Assembly: GCA_029339505.1 (NCBI GenBank)
Contig: JAQISU010000170.1
Span: 676,001-740,000 of the forward strand
Direction: 5' to 3'
Origin: Unio delphinus
Lineage: Eukaryota; Mollusca; Bivalvia; Unionida; Unionidae
DNA length: 64,000 nt
Shown piece by piece: positions 63,755 to 64,000 of this stretch (within the stretch, counting starts at the first letter, position 1; every line of letters starts with the position of its first letter). Below the pieces are notes generated by a model. It was not told the DNA's origin and ran no database searches. It saw nothing but the letters and a program-made list of their open reading frames with translations. Position numbers and translations under genes: made by a program.

Positions 63755-64000
63755 GTAATAAACTTTATTCTTGTTTGTTAACATAATAATTCATTTTGTT
63801 AAAATATTAATGCTTTACCTGAAAGTTGAAAAACCATCTGTTTGTGGTACAATTTAATCTTTCACAGAAGAAATGTTTTCAAATAAATTTCATAAACCAA
63901 TTTTGATTAGAATTAGTCTAATATAATTAGAAAATTCTGTAAATAATCTAAATATTTTTATGACATATGGGTTAGATACAGGTTTGCTATATTGACATTT

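Overview
The window is AT-rich nuclear DNA of an invertebrate animal, most likely a mollusc. The evidence is a host gene split into phase-matched GT-AG exons for extracellular CCP/sushi and MAM domains, CR1/L2-like LINE pieces, tRNA-derived SINEs, and many micro- and minisatellites. The species cannot be named from the sequence.

Host backbone: one gene runs on the minus strand from about 41.0 kb down to 4.07 kb. Its seven exons (41013/40901-40731, 18493-18329, 16217-16059, 13656-13525, 12100-11958, 7791-7713, 4595-4066) join in frame to a 496-residue type I membrane protein. The order is signal peptide, two CCP domains, one MAM domain, a Ser/Thr-rich stalk, a transmembrane helix and a short tail with an NPIY motif. 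The rest of 1-20.3 kb, 36-41.7 kb and 57.9-64 kb is intron and intergenic DNA with repeats, LINE debris, SINEs and, near the right edge, fragments of a possible plus-strand gene.

Two large DNA elements of the Polinton/Maverick-adintovirus type dominate the window. Element 1 (20292-36020) is an old, damaged copy inside a LINE within the first intron of the receptor gene, with CATAA target duplications. Element 2 (41678-57900) is nearly intact, has 285-bp terminal inverted repeats and TCTCT duplications, and lies just upstream of the receptor gene's first exon. Both begin 5'-AGCAGCAGAGAGGGTGAACAG. Each has a virion module: double-jelly-roll major capsid protein, adenovirus-like cysteine protease with a pX-like basic protein, pVI-like protein, two-helix membrane protein, fibre-like coiled-coil protein and a penton-like protein. 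Each also has a replication/integration module: B-family polymerase fused to an SF1 helicase and a C-terminal HNH domain, retroviral-type integrase, zinc-ribbon plus phospholipase A2, packaging ATPase, a free-standing HNH nuclease and a cysteine-rich protein.

The most interesting observations are these. (1) Polymerase, helicase and HNH nuclease form one gene. (2) The whole 7-kb capsid module is inverted in one copy relative to the other. (3) The zinc-ribbon and PLA2 frames are offset by -1 in both copies, with A-rich slippery heptamers, which suggests programmed frameshifting. (4) Short palindromes of the form GAAAnnnn-3 nt-nnnnTTTC are scattered through both elements, even inside genes. At two matching positions in the polymerase-helicase gene the copies carry different arm sequences that remain self-complementary. 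(5) A hairpin with changed but still paired arms lies in the central non-coding region of both elements and is an origin or control-region candidate.
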